From CAZPEV01 sp964585635 (GTDB lineage Bacteria > Zixibacteria > MSB-5A5 > GN15 > JAAZOE01), in the NCBI GenBank assembly GCA_964585635.1, contig CAZPEV010000139.1, positions 1-8,877 on the forward strand: a stretch of 8,877 nucleotides of DNA. Reading direction: 5' to 3'. Under the pieces are notes generated by a model. That model ran no database searches and had not been told where the DNA came from. It worked only from the letters and a program-made list of their open reading frames with translations. Within the stretch, counting starts at the first letter, position 1. Each line of letters begins with the position of its first letter. The position numbers and the translations under genes were made by a program. Below, piece by piece: positions 1 through 6,847 of the stretch.

Positions 1-73
1 TGCGGTCCGCCCTTCGGGCAGAGCCGCCGCGTCGGCCGACCCGCCTTGGACGGGAATGGGAGGAATTTTTGAA
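1..73. other. GC-rich palindromic leader upstream of the cluster promoter
   Basis: This stretch is very GC-rich and contains three compact inverted repeats: GCCC-TTC-GGGC at 9-19, the perfect 10-bp palindrome GTCGGCCGAC at 31-40, and CCCG/CGGG arms at 40-43 and 51-54 around a 7-nt loop. No T-tract follows, so it is not a standard intrinsic terminator. All three forward frames stay open from the window edge until stops at 70-72, 89-91 and 99-101, so the tail of an upstream gene could lie here, but none of the peptides is recognisable. It may be an intergenic repeat or the end of the previous transcript. Confidence 0.35.
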
Positions 74-102
74 TTGGGAGCATCCTTGTGATTCCTTATA
101 AT
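74..102 (+). promoter_or_regulatory. Sigma70-like promoter for the effector cluster
   Basis: A perfect -10 box TATAAT lies at 97-102, and TTGGGA at 74-79 matches the -35 consensus at four of six positions with an optimal 17-bp spacer. Transcription would start near 108-110, giving an untranslated leader of about 25 nt before the PAAR gene start at 134. This is the only convincing promoter seen in the window, consistent with a single transcript for all six genes. An AT-rich patch in otherwise GC-rich DNA supports it. Confidence 0.65.
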
Positions 103-133
103 AGAAATGTATCTTTAGTCAGCGAGGACAAGC

Positions 134-1183
134 ATGGGCCAACCAGCAGCCCGGGTAGGGGATCAGACCAGTCATGGTGGTGTCATTGTGGGCCCCGGCG
201 TGCCGATGGTTCTGATCGGCGGAATGCCGGCAGCCGTCATGGGCGATCAGCATGTCTGCCCGATGCTCAATCCGGGCGTACCGCCGCCGCCTCATGTCGG
301 CGGACCGATCATGGCCACTGCGGCCATGGTGTTAATCGGCGGCAAGCCGGCCGCCCGGGTCACCGACCAGGCTATCTGTTCCGGTCCTCCGGCGCAGATC
401 ATTATGGGTTGTATGATGGTTCTCATCGGCGATGGCGGCGGTGGCGGCGGCGGGGCCGGGCAAGCAGGGGCGGCTCAACAGGGTCAGGAAAAGGCCGAAG
501 CGGCTACCGGCGAAAGCCACTATCTGGATGTCAAGTTTCAGGACAAGGGGGGCAAGCCGATCACGGGTGTGGCCTACGGCGTCACCGGGCCGGGGAATAT
601 GAAGGGGGATGGAAAGCTAACCGGTCAGGTCAAGCGGAGCGGCCTGGAGCAGGGAAGCTATGAGATTGCCCTGCGGGCCATCACCAAAATAGTCTGGTCG
701 GCCAAGCAAGCCCGAGACGGTGACAAGGTCAAGATGCAGATCGAAGTGGCCGGTGTCGACCCGGCCGCCAAAGCGACGTTCGAGGTCTGGGAAAAGGATG
801 CCAATAAGGCCGATCGGATGATCGCCGCCGTTAATGATGTCGCCGTCAACGGCGGGAAAGCCGAGGCCGAATGGACCTATGAATTTGGGGATGACGACGA
901 AAAGGTTCAGCAGGCAAAAGGTTATGCCTCACCGATTTTCTATTTTGTCGCGCGCATCGATGGCCTGGGGGAACGGTCGCCGTTCCTGGATTACAAAGAT
1001 TTTATCGAGATCGAGCTTCGCGACGCGGACGGCCAGCCGGTTCCCAATGAGATATATCGTCTTTATCTCTCCAATGGCGAGGTCCGGGAAGGGAAGCTCG
1101 ACGGCAACGGGTACGCCAAGGAAGCCGGCATCCGTCCCGGCCAATGCCGGGTCGTCTTCCCCGATGCCGGAGAGGTAAGCTAA
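134..1183 (+). CDS. PAAR-domain spike-tip protein with TTR-like and Ig-like C-terminal modules
   Basis: A 349-residue protein without signal peptide. Residues 1-99 form a PAAR domain: PAAR at 4-7, again at 72-75, three MVLIG beta-strand repeats near 25, 65 and 95, and candidate zinc ligands H14, H40, H54 and C82, the three-His/one-Cys set known for PAAR tips. Such proteins sharpen the VgrG spike of a T6SS and can carry effectors. A Gly-rich linker (about 99-109) leads to a TTR-like unit (about 130-183), an Ig-like unit (about 184-280, W188) and a second TTR-like unit (284-349). The two TTR units share the pattern D-x-x-G-x-P followed by K/G-L-x-G. Residues 184-349 are clearly paralogous to the product of 5952-6824. 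No recognisable toxin domain ends the protein, so it looks like a carrier. The start has GAGGA at 124-128, 5 nt upstream. The family is certain, the injection-system role inferred. Confidence 0.9.
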   Translation: MGQPAARVGDQTSHGGVIVGPGVPMVLIGGMPAAVMGDQHVCPMLNPGVPPPPHVGGPIMATAAMVLIGGKPAARVTDQAICSGPPAQIIMGCMMVLIGDGGGGGGGAGQAGAAQQGQEKAEAATGESHYLDVKFQDKGGKPITGVAYGVTGPGNMKGDGKLTGQVKRSGLEQGSYEIALRAITKIVWSAKQARDGDKVKMQIEVAGVDPAAKATFEVWEKDANKADRMIAAVNDVAVNGGKAEAEWTYEFGDDDEKVQQAKGYASPIFYFVARIDGLGERSPFLDYKDFIEIELRDADGQPVPNEIYRLYLSNGEVREGKLDGNGYAKEAGIRPGQCRVVFPDAGEVS

Positions 1184-1198
1184 GACGACCAGGCGTCA

Positions 1199-1214
1199 CC
1201 GGGGCATTTCCCGG
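1199..1214 (+). other. Short hairpin between the PAAR and protease genes
   Basis: CCGGG at 1199-1203 can pair with CCCGG at 1210-1214 around a 6-nt loop. The 5-bp GC stem lies 16 nt after the PAAR stop and 29 nt before the protease start and has no following T-run. It could act in RNA processing or modulate readthrough or translation, but may equally be chance in GC-rich DNA. Confidence 0.25.
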
Positions 1215-1229
1215 AGCATGGACAACAAA

Positions 1230-1235
1230 GGCGAG
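1230..1235 (+). promoter_or_regulatory. Ribosome binding site setting the protease start at ATG 1244
   Basis: GGCGAG, preceded by AAA, ends 8 nt before ATG 1244. An in-frame GTG at 1235 overlaps this site and would have only about 3 nt of spacing, so ATG 1244 is preferred. Confidence 0.55.
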
Positions 1236-1243
1236 TGGCACGT

Positions 1244-4117
1244 ATGGTAGATCCGCCAGTTGAAGCTCACGGTGCGGTTTTCAGCCTTAAGAATCTGTTC
1301 ACCAAGATAAAGCCGGGGTACGCCTATCTGCAGGTGATGTATTATGATGCCGTGAAGGAAAAAGCAGTGCCGTTGCCGAAAGGAACGCCGCTCTCGATCT
1401 TCTACTATACCGTGGCTGGCGCCCTTCTTATCCGCGAAGACAATGCCGTGAAGATTGCGGACTCGAACGGCAAAGTCTCATTCAAGATCAGAGACTATGG
1501 TCCGATCGAGGTTAACAAATTCATCGGCCTGGGAATCAAATTCGCCAAGAAGACCTATCTCCATTGCTCCAATAAGCAATTAATAACCGAGGAGGACCTG
1601 AAGAAGACGCTGGATACCGACAAGAAGTATACCCTGACGCATACCTTCTTCCTGTTGCCCGATGAGTTGACCTTTGCCGCTATGGAATGGGATATTGACA
1701 CTCCGATGTACGATAAACCCAAGCATCGTTTTGAGGTGCCCAAAGGGAAAGCGCTGGCCAAAAACGGCGGATATGTGCCGGTAGTGCTGAAACCGGAATG
1801 GCAGTATGTATCGATGCGGTACAAGGAGGCCTTTACCGGCACCGACAAGGCGGTGCCGCAGAGCCTGTTGATCAAGGGCTTTGTCAATAATGTCCTGGTG
1901 ACGGCATCGAACCTCTATGCCAAGGAATGCATCCTTATCCCCTGGATAGAAAACAAGCACCGGGCGGCGCCGCCCCCGGGGTTCACCAAGCGCGTTCCCG
2001 GCAAAGTGGCGCTGAAATTCAAGACGCCCCGGTATTTCATCGATCCGGGCGGCAAAGTGATCGTCGTCGGCGACCCCGCCAAGACAATCTGGTCCAAGCC
2101 GCTCACGGAGCGGTACAAATATTTCGACCTTCCGGAGGTATGGGAATCGACAAACTGGACGGTCAAAGTGGGTAATGACAGCCGGGTGTTTGCGGGTCTG
2201 GTAAATAGGGCGACGACAGCAGCGGCGCCGATGAAGATATATCTCGACTCTGTGACTTTCACCAAGGCCAATCTGGAGAGTATCCCGTGGTCAGCGGTCA
2301 ACCGCTACACCCTGTTCAATATCAAGCTGGCGATACAAACATCTGATAGCGGCAACAAGCGTCCCTATTGGACCAAAGGGAAGGTGGGCACGAACTGTAT
2401 TTTGCCCGATGCGACTGACAAACTACCCCGCCGGCTAGGGGCCCTCAATGGCAAGTTCTATGACATTACTCATCAGCGCAGCACAGCGGGCGGGGTAATC
2501 GGGGCCCGGGCGGCTGTCCTGGAGAATGTGAGTGTGCATCATGGACAGTACCTTACTAAGCCGGTAGTCCCGGTCGCGGGTCATCTGGAGCTGCATTATC
2601 TGACCGAGTGCTTGGACGCCAGTAATAATGAAACACCGATATTGCTGATCTATTGGTCTTGCCGCTTCGTCAAACGGAAGGCCGGAGCGGCCGACCCCGA
2701 ACCTCTGGATCCGGCGAAGGTGGATCTGGCTGGCGCCGCTGATGCCGAAGCCAACAAATTCCGTGGCAGCGGTTTCAGCAATTCCTGGCTGCGCTGGAGA
2801 AGAAAGCAATATACATTCAGACCGAAAGAGGATCCCAACAACAAGAATCTGATTGTCTATCCTTTGTTCTTTTTCGAGGGACGAGAGGATGCGAACGCCA
2901 TTGGCCCAGACGGTTGGCCGCCGCCGCAAGCTCATCTGGAACACAAGCCGTATAAATGCACGACGCTGATCAGACCGGCCGGTTCGGGGCGAGCCAACAT
3001 GGGACTCTACAAAGCCAATTTCCAGGCCGACACCTTTCAGCCGACCGGCGGAGGGATTACAGAAGGGGGCGTATCGTATAAATGGTTTACGATGGCACAT
3101 GAACTGGGGCATGCCATGGGGTTGCATGATGAATACTTGGAATCGCTTAAACCGGACAAGAGTTGGAGCCCGGTCCTGCCTACATATCCTCAATGGTACG
3201 ACGGCATGCCCTATTCCTTTGACAATAGCTCCATGATGGTCGAGAATAAGGCCCCTCGGTTGCGCCATTTCTGGTACTTCACTCGCTGGCTCAACGATAC
3301 TCCGGCGGTCAAGGCGCTGACCGGGAATACCAAGTTTCAGGTCTATGGCAAAGTTGGCAAGAAGGCGTACGATTATTTCTTAAGCAACCAGGTTGATTTC
3401 TATAAATCGACCTATAGCCAGAACAACTACGCCCAGGGTACGCACGGTCACTTTGACCTTATGCTTTTTAAGATGGGGAAGGATGAGACAACCGATCGAA
3501 TATTGCCCAATCAGACTAAATTCGACGGCATTCTCGTCGTCCGATTGCTGCTGTCTTTCGGCTTCACGGATTATAATGATCCCGCTGGGGTCGTTCTACC
3601 CGATCCTTGGCCGTCGGATCCGGCCGTGGTTGCCCCAAATGATCCGAAGGTGCCCGCCAAACTGGATTTTCTCCGAGCCTTTCAAGGTGAATTCGATTCC
3701 CTGTTGAATAAGCGATTCTATCTAACGCATTTGCTGGACGGGGATTTTCGAAAGATATATGTCTACTTTGTGCCGCACTATTTTTTCGAAACAAATAATC
3801 CAAGTCAGCATTTCGGGGTATCGGTCATAGCGAATTCCTCCGGCATTCTCAGGCATGAGGCCGATTTTCGAGCCAACAATTTTGTATCCAATAACTTCAG
3901 GGTCGATGCTCAGCAAAACACGCGAGCCATAATCAGGTACCTTTTGGGTCTGAAACCGTACAAGAGCGAAAAAGTAAACGAGGGGGGAGTCGAGAAATGG
4001 AAAAAAGTCGACGTGACCACGATAAAACCGGACGAGCTTATATTCCTGTGCAACTGGGTTAAGGGCAAGCGTGGCAATGCCCTGCGGCATAAAATATATG
4101 CGGTCAATAAACCGTAG
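1244..4117 (+). CDS. Large metzincin-like zinc metalloprotease, putative injected effector
   Basis: A 957-residue protein with no signal peptide or membrane helix. The catalytic centre is HELGHAMGLHDEY at residues 619-631: H619 and H623 as zinc ligands, E620 as catalytic base, G626 at the metzincin turn, and D629 at the third-ligand position (HExxHxxGxxD, as in snapalysin-type enzymes). A candidate Met-turn, SSMMV, has Met at 664-665, about 45 residues on. The N-terminus (about 15-100) resembles a beta-sandwich/TTR-like module with a DSNGKVSF turn. The long middle (about 120-610) and the C-terminal 250 residues match no family I can name. The gene follows a PAAR gene and precedes a chaperone/toxin set, so secretion through the spike rather than Sec is plausible. 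The 3' third looks more AT-rich than the neighbouring genes. Peptidase type is well supported; target and effector role are inferred. Confidence 0.85.
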   Translation: MVDPPVEAHGAVFSLKNLFTKIKPGYAYLQVMYYDAVKEKAVPLPKGTPLSIFYYTVAGALLIREDNAVKIADSNGKVSFKIRDYGPIEVNKFIGLGIKFAKKTYLHCSNKQLITEEDLKKTLDTDKKYTLTHTFFLLPDELTFAAMEWDIDTPMYDKPKHRFEVPKGKALAKNGGYVPVVLKPEWQYVSMRYKEAFTGTDKAVPQSLLIKGFVNNVLVTASNLYAKECILIPWIENKHRAAPPPGFTKRVPGKVALKFKTPRYFIDPGGKVIVVGDPAKTIWSKPLTERYKYFDLPEVWESTNWTVKVGNDSRVFAGLVNRATTAAAPMKIYLDSVTFTKANLESIPWSAVNRYTLFNIKLAIQTSDSGNKRPYWTKGKVGTNCILPDATDKLPRRLGALNGKFYDITHQRSTAGGVIGARAAVLENVSVHHGQYLTKPVVPVAGHLELHYLTECLDASNNETPILLIYWSCRFVKRKAGAADPEPLDPAKVDLAGAADAEANKFRGSGFSNSWLRWRRKQYTFRPKEDPNNKNLIVYPLFFFEGREDANAIGPDGWPPPQAHLEHKPYKCTTLIRPAGSGRANMGLYKANFQADTFQPTGGGITEGGVSYKWFTMAHELGHAMGLHDEYLESLKPDKSWSPVLPTYPQWYDGMPYSFDNSSMMVENKAPRLRHFWYFTRWLNDTPAVKALTGNTKFQVYGKVGKKAYDYFLSNQVDFYKSTYSQNNYAQGTHGHFDLMLFKMGKDETTDRILPNQTKFDGILVVRLLLSFGFTDYNDPAGVVLPDPWPSDPAVVAPNDPKVPAKLDFLRAFQGEFDSLLNKRFYLTHLLDGDFRKIYVYFVPHYFFETNNPSQHFGVSVIANSSGILRHEADFRANNFVSNNFRVDAQQNTRAIIRYLLGLKPYKSEKVNEGGVEKWKKVDVTTIKPDELIFLCNWVKGKRGNALRHKIYAVNKP

Positions 4118-4146
4118 CGGGGTCGACAGTCGAAGCGGCGGGTGAT

Positions 4147-5436
4147 ATGGTCGTACGATTTATATGGACAATCATAATGGTTGCCGCCGGTTGCAGCGGG
4201 ACGCCCAAGCAGGAAGACGTCTCCGGTCTTGGCGAGAAAGGACTTATCATGACTCAGAGATATATTCAGCCCTATGCCAATCCCCAACTCAACTCCTGTC
4301 AGGGGATCACTCTTCAGGCGGCCGGGACCCTGGGATGGAAATTCGCCTTCAATACCCCGGAATACCCCGGTGGAGCCCGCTATCTGCACCTCATCGACGG
4401 CCAGCGGGCGATCATCGATTATGAGGATATATTCTTTGTGCTGGATTTGCGGTCGCGGCGCCTGATTGCCACGCCGATGAAATCGGCCAACACCTTTATC
4501 CGGCTGGATGAGGGTCAGAAATTCTGGTTCTGCGCTGATTATCAACTGCTTGGTTTGGAATTTGACCAGATAGAAAAAGGCAAGATTGGCCAGGAGGTCA
4601 GCGATCAGGCGGGCGAAGAAAGTGAGACTGCCGGTCAATCGGAAGGTGAGGATTCATCGGGCGAGGAATCGGGTTCGGCCATTAAACATTTCTTTGTTCC
4701 CGGTCTGGGTCAATACTCGGAACTGAAATCTCTAAATCCCGGCCCGCAATCATTCATCGCCGGCGTACAGGGATTTGGAAATCCGATGCACCCGCATCGT
4801 TCGTTCTCGTTGTATCAAAAGCCCTACCCCGGAACGCAAAAGACCTGGGTCCGTGAGTGCGAAGGACTCGTGGTCCGGCCACCGTTCTCACCTTCCGGGC
4901 AGGCAGTAATTGCCCATACCGATACGATGATCCTGTATGATAGAGGCGGTCGGATCGTCGGCGAAGTCGCTGGCGAAAAGGTCGGGCCGTTTGAACCGGT
5001 GACCTGCAGCATCGGCCCGGACAACCGCATCTATCTAGTCTGTACCACTGAGGCCGGCCCACGGCTGCGTATCTATGATTTCTGGGGGGAATTGATGCAG
5101 GAGATCGGGGGGGTCACGGCCGAGCCGACGCAGCCGCCGATTGTCGGCGTCGATTCCACTGTGTACCTGATCGACACCGCCAAAGTCGAAGCATTCAAGG
5201 ATGGCAAGAAGTTGTGGGCGTATCCGCTCACGTCGGAGGCGCCGGCGGCGACCGTGTCGGGAGACGGCAAGTTGCTGATTACCGACGGCGTGCGTATCCT
5301 CTGTCTTGACCAAGGCGGCGAGGAGGTCTGGTCGTATAAGGATGAGGACGGCGACCTGTTCACCACCCCGCCGGTTATTGATGAGGCCGGTCATGTGTTA
5401 GTGGCGTCGGACAACGTCATCATCATGATCAAATAG
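4147..5436 (+). CDS. PQQ-like beta-propeller protein, probable lipoprotein
   Basis: A 429-residue product from ATG 4147. It opens with a short lipoprotein-like signal: R4, a hydrophobic run at 5-14 and lipobox VAAGC with C16, followed by a polar SGTPKQED stretch; residue 17 is Ser, not Asp, as expected for outer-membrane sorting. The body has repeated beta-propeller blades of the form G-x-(V/L)-(Y/I)-x-x-x-D followed by G-x-x-x-W/V, clear in the last 190 residues, for example ITDGVRILCLD then EEVWSY. An unusual acidic low-complexity insert (about 150-177) separates the first blade region from the rest. An alternative ATG at 4249 (residue 35) has a better Shine-Dalgarno and would remove the signal, making the protein cytoplasmic. 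It begins 29 nt after the protease stop. A surface scaffold or periplasmic immunity role is possible, neither shown by sequence. Confidence 0.75.
   Translation: MVVRFIWTIIMVAAGCSGTPKQEDVSGLGEKGLIMTQRYIQPYANPQLNSCQGITLQAAGTLGWKFAFNTPEYPGGARYLHLIDGQRAIIDYEDIFFVLDLRSRRLIATPMKSANTFIRLDEGQKFWFCADYQLLGLEFDQIEKGKIGQEVSDQAGEESETAGQSEGEDSSGEESGSAIKHFFVPGLGQYSELKSLNPGPQSFIAGVQGFGNPMHPHRSFSLYQKPYPGTQKTWVRECEGLVVRPPFSPSGQAVIAHTDTMILYDRGGRIVGEVAGEKVGPFEPVTCSIGPDNRIYLVCTTEAGPRLRIYDFWGELMQEIGGVTAEPTQPPIVGVDSTVYLIDTAKVEAFKDGKKLWAYPLTSEAPAATVSGDGKLLITDGVRILCLDQGGEEVWSYKDEDGDLFTTPPVIDEAGHVLVASDNVIIMIK
4237..4242 (+). promoter_or_regulatory. Alternative ribosome binding site for the propeller gene
   Basis: AAAGGA lies 6 nt before an in-frame ATG at 4249, a stronger signal than the weak GGTG at 4141-4144, 2 nt before ATG 4147. 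Its presence makes the choice between a lipidated and a cytoplasmic product genuinely uncertain. Confidence 0.4.
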
Positions 5437-5489
5437 GTGTTCATTATCGGAGTGCGAGCCGATCGGGTGATACGGAATCGTTTCTAAAC

Positions 5490-5493
5490 GGAG
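5490..5493 (+). promoter_or_regulatory. Ribosome binding site setting the chaperone start at ATG 5503
   Basis: GGAG ends 9 nt before ATG 5503. The in-frame GTG at 5497 would leave only 3 nt, so ATG 5503 is preferred. The 66-bp gap before this gene is the longest downstream of the promoter leader, but no clear second promoter was seen in it. Confidence 0.55.
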
Positions 5494-5502
5494 AAAGTGC
5501 GG

Positions 5503-5949
5503 ATGGGTCAGGAAAAATCCAATGAGCAGTTTCTGGTGAATCTTCCCGAGGGCTGGGAAGATCGGACGGTCTATTACTTTCAGGGCCCGGAGGACAGCGG
5601 TGTCCAGCATAGTCTGGCTTTGACGATTGACCGCGAGTTGGAAGGGGACGACCTGGCCGAATTCGCCCGCGACCGGATCGATCAGGTCATGCTTTCCATT
5701 CAGGGAGCCGAGATTCTCAAGGATGAGCCGATCATCCTGGCCGGCGGCAACGAGGCGTATGAGTGCGTGATTAAATGGGTCCCGGTCGACGGCAACGTCA
5801 TTTTTCGAAAGCTGCTGTATCTGATTTTGGACGGAATCGGGTACTCATTCTCCGCCAACTTCTCCAAGAAGACGATCAAGACCATCGGCGTGGAAGTCGA
5901 CCGGATCATCAATTCATTGCGGCCTCTCAAGGGACCGCAGGCCGAGTGA
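5503..5949 (+). CDS. DUF1795/EagR-type effector chaperone
   Basis: A 148-residue protein of the DcrB/DUF1795 fold. It shows the family pattern: an N-terminal strand ending in LPEGWEDRTVYYF (about 13-25), a strand with SLALTIDREL, a helix rich in charged residues (DLAEFARDRIDQVM), then strands for KDEPIILAGGNEAYECVIKW and a C-terminal helix ending in IINSLRPL. DcrB itself is a lipoprotein, whereas this protein has no signal peptide, as in the cytoplasmic Eag (effector-associated) chaperones. Those bind the hydrophobic N-terminal or transmembrane segments of T6SS effectors and help load them on VgrG. Its stop is 2 nt from the next start, and the second gene downstream encodes a protein with hydrophobic helices, which is the likely client. 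The fold is well supported by pattern, the client assignment inferred from context. Confidence 0.8.
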   Translation: MGQEKSNEQFLVNLPEGWEDRTVYYFQGPEDSGVQHSLALTIDRELEGDDLAEFARDRIDQVMLSIQGAEILKDEPIILAGGNEAYECVIKWVPVDGNVIFRKLLYLILDGIGYSFSANFSKKTIKTIGVEVDRIINSLRPLKGPQAE

Positions 5950-5951
5950 CG

Positions 5952-6824
5952 ATGGACTTGAAGTACACCAAAGCGACCGATTCGCAGCATGTCATCAAGC
6001 TGGAATCGGCTCTTATGTACGCCGGGTGGAAGAGCGCCGTCGCCCCGCTCGGTCAGGCCGTGCCGCTGGAAGTTGTCACCGCCTTTGTTGGCTATGGTGC
6101 CCAGATAAAGATCAAGGGGAAAAGCGACGGCGGCAAGACCCTGGGCAGCATCAGCGGAAAAGTCAAGAACAACGTCTTCGTCGGGGAATTGACGATCCCC
6201 GATTCGGTCAAGATCGGTGATGCCGTCTATTTTGAGGTTGACCTGTCGGCCAACGGGATTACGGGGGAGTCGAATCATATCCCGGCCGTGCCGCCGATCA
6301 AAGTGACCAACATGAAATGGAGCGTGCCGGAGGCTCGGCGGGGAGATGTCGTGACGCTGTCGGCGACCGTCAAGGGGGTGGCGGATAAGGCTGAGAGCAA
6401 GGTCAGCATCTTTGAATACGATACCAACGGCGCCCATGACCGGATCACCGAATTGCCCGCGGCCGTGGATAAAAACAAGCTCGAAGTAAAATGGGAATAT
6501 GAATACCACGAGGACACTCACGAGATTCCCACGGACAAGCAACTGAAGAAATACGGCAAATCGTACAATCACCCGGAATATTTCTTCGTGGTTGAGATTG
6601 AGGGGCAAAGGTTCGGTAAGAAGCAGGAATCGGGGTTGCTGCGGTTCAAGGATTACGTTGATATCGTGCTAACCAGTCAGAGTGGGACGCCGATTCCCGA
6701 CCAGGATTATGTCTTGTATATGCCTGACGGTTCACAGCGAAAAGGAAAACTCGATAAGAACGGCCGGGCGATAGAACGAGGCGTTCCGCCCGGTGGTTTC
6801 CGGGTGGAGTTTCCCAACCTTTAG
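5952..6824 (+). CDS. Ig-like/TTR-like adaptor protein, PAAR-less paralogue of the spike-tip gene
   Basis: A 290-residue all-beta protein without signal peptide or membrane segment. It appears to hold two tandem Ig-like units (about 20-117 with W26, and 118-228 with W123) followed by a TTR-like unit (231-290, with DYVDIVL, GTPIPDQDY, GKLDKNG, PGGFRVEF). The second Ig unit and the TTR unit match the last 165 residues of the PAAR protein at 134-1183: (I/V)TxxxWS, ARxGDxV, EWTYEF versus KWEYEY, DYKDFIEI versus DYVDIVL, and GKLDGNG versus GKLDKNG. The start overlaps the chaperone end closely (TGA, 2 nt, ATG) and has no strong Shine-Dalgarno, so translation is probably coupled. Lying between a chaperone and a toxin-like gene, it is a candidate adaptor joining that cargo to the spike. 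That function is inference; the domain kinship is visible. Confidence 0.75.
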   Translation: MDLKYTKATDSQHVIKLESALMYAGWKSAVAPLGQAVPLEVVTAFVGYGAQIKIKGKSDGGKTLGSISGKVKNNVFVGELTIPDSVKIGDAVYFEVDLSANGITGESNHIPAVPPIKVTNMKWSVPEARRGDVVTLSATVKGVADKAESKVSIFEYDTNGAHDRITELPAAVDKNKLEVKWEYEYHEDTHEIPTDKQLKKYGKSYNHPEYFFVVEIEGQRFGKKQESGLLRFKDYVDIVLTSQSGTPIPDQDYVLYMPDGSQRKGKLDKNGRAIERGVPPGGFRVEFPNL

Positions 6825-6847
6825 GTACGGGGTAAGGTGCAGGTCTC

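Noticed and set aside
1..101. C-terminal end of an upstream protein
   Set aside because: All three forward frames are open to nearby stops and none gives a recognisable peptide, so no frame can be preferred.
88..663. Forward open frame overlapping the start of the PAAR gene
   Set aside because: It is rich in Arg, Ser and Gly with no domain pattern and is explained as a shadow of the PAAR frame, which has clear motifs and a Shine-Dalgarno.
1199..1214. Intrinsic terminator after the PAAR gene
   Set aside because: The stem has only 5 bp and no T-tract follows, so it was listed only as a hairpin.
1218..1250. Ten-codon leader-like frame (MDNKGEWHVW) between the PAAR and protease genes
   Set aside because: GGAG lies only 1 nt before its ATG, too close for good initiation, and the reading frame overlaps the protease start; no attenuator structure seen.
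2435..3268. 277-codon minus-strand open frame
   Set aside because: It is antisense to the protease gene including its zinc-binding motif, and is a GC-rich shadow.
5700..6608. 302-codon minus-strand open frame
   Set aside because: It spans the chaperone/adaptor junction antisense to two well-supported genes; no family pattern.
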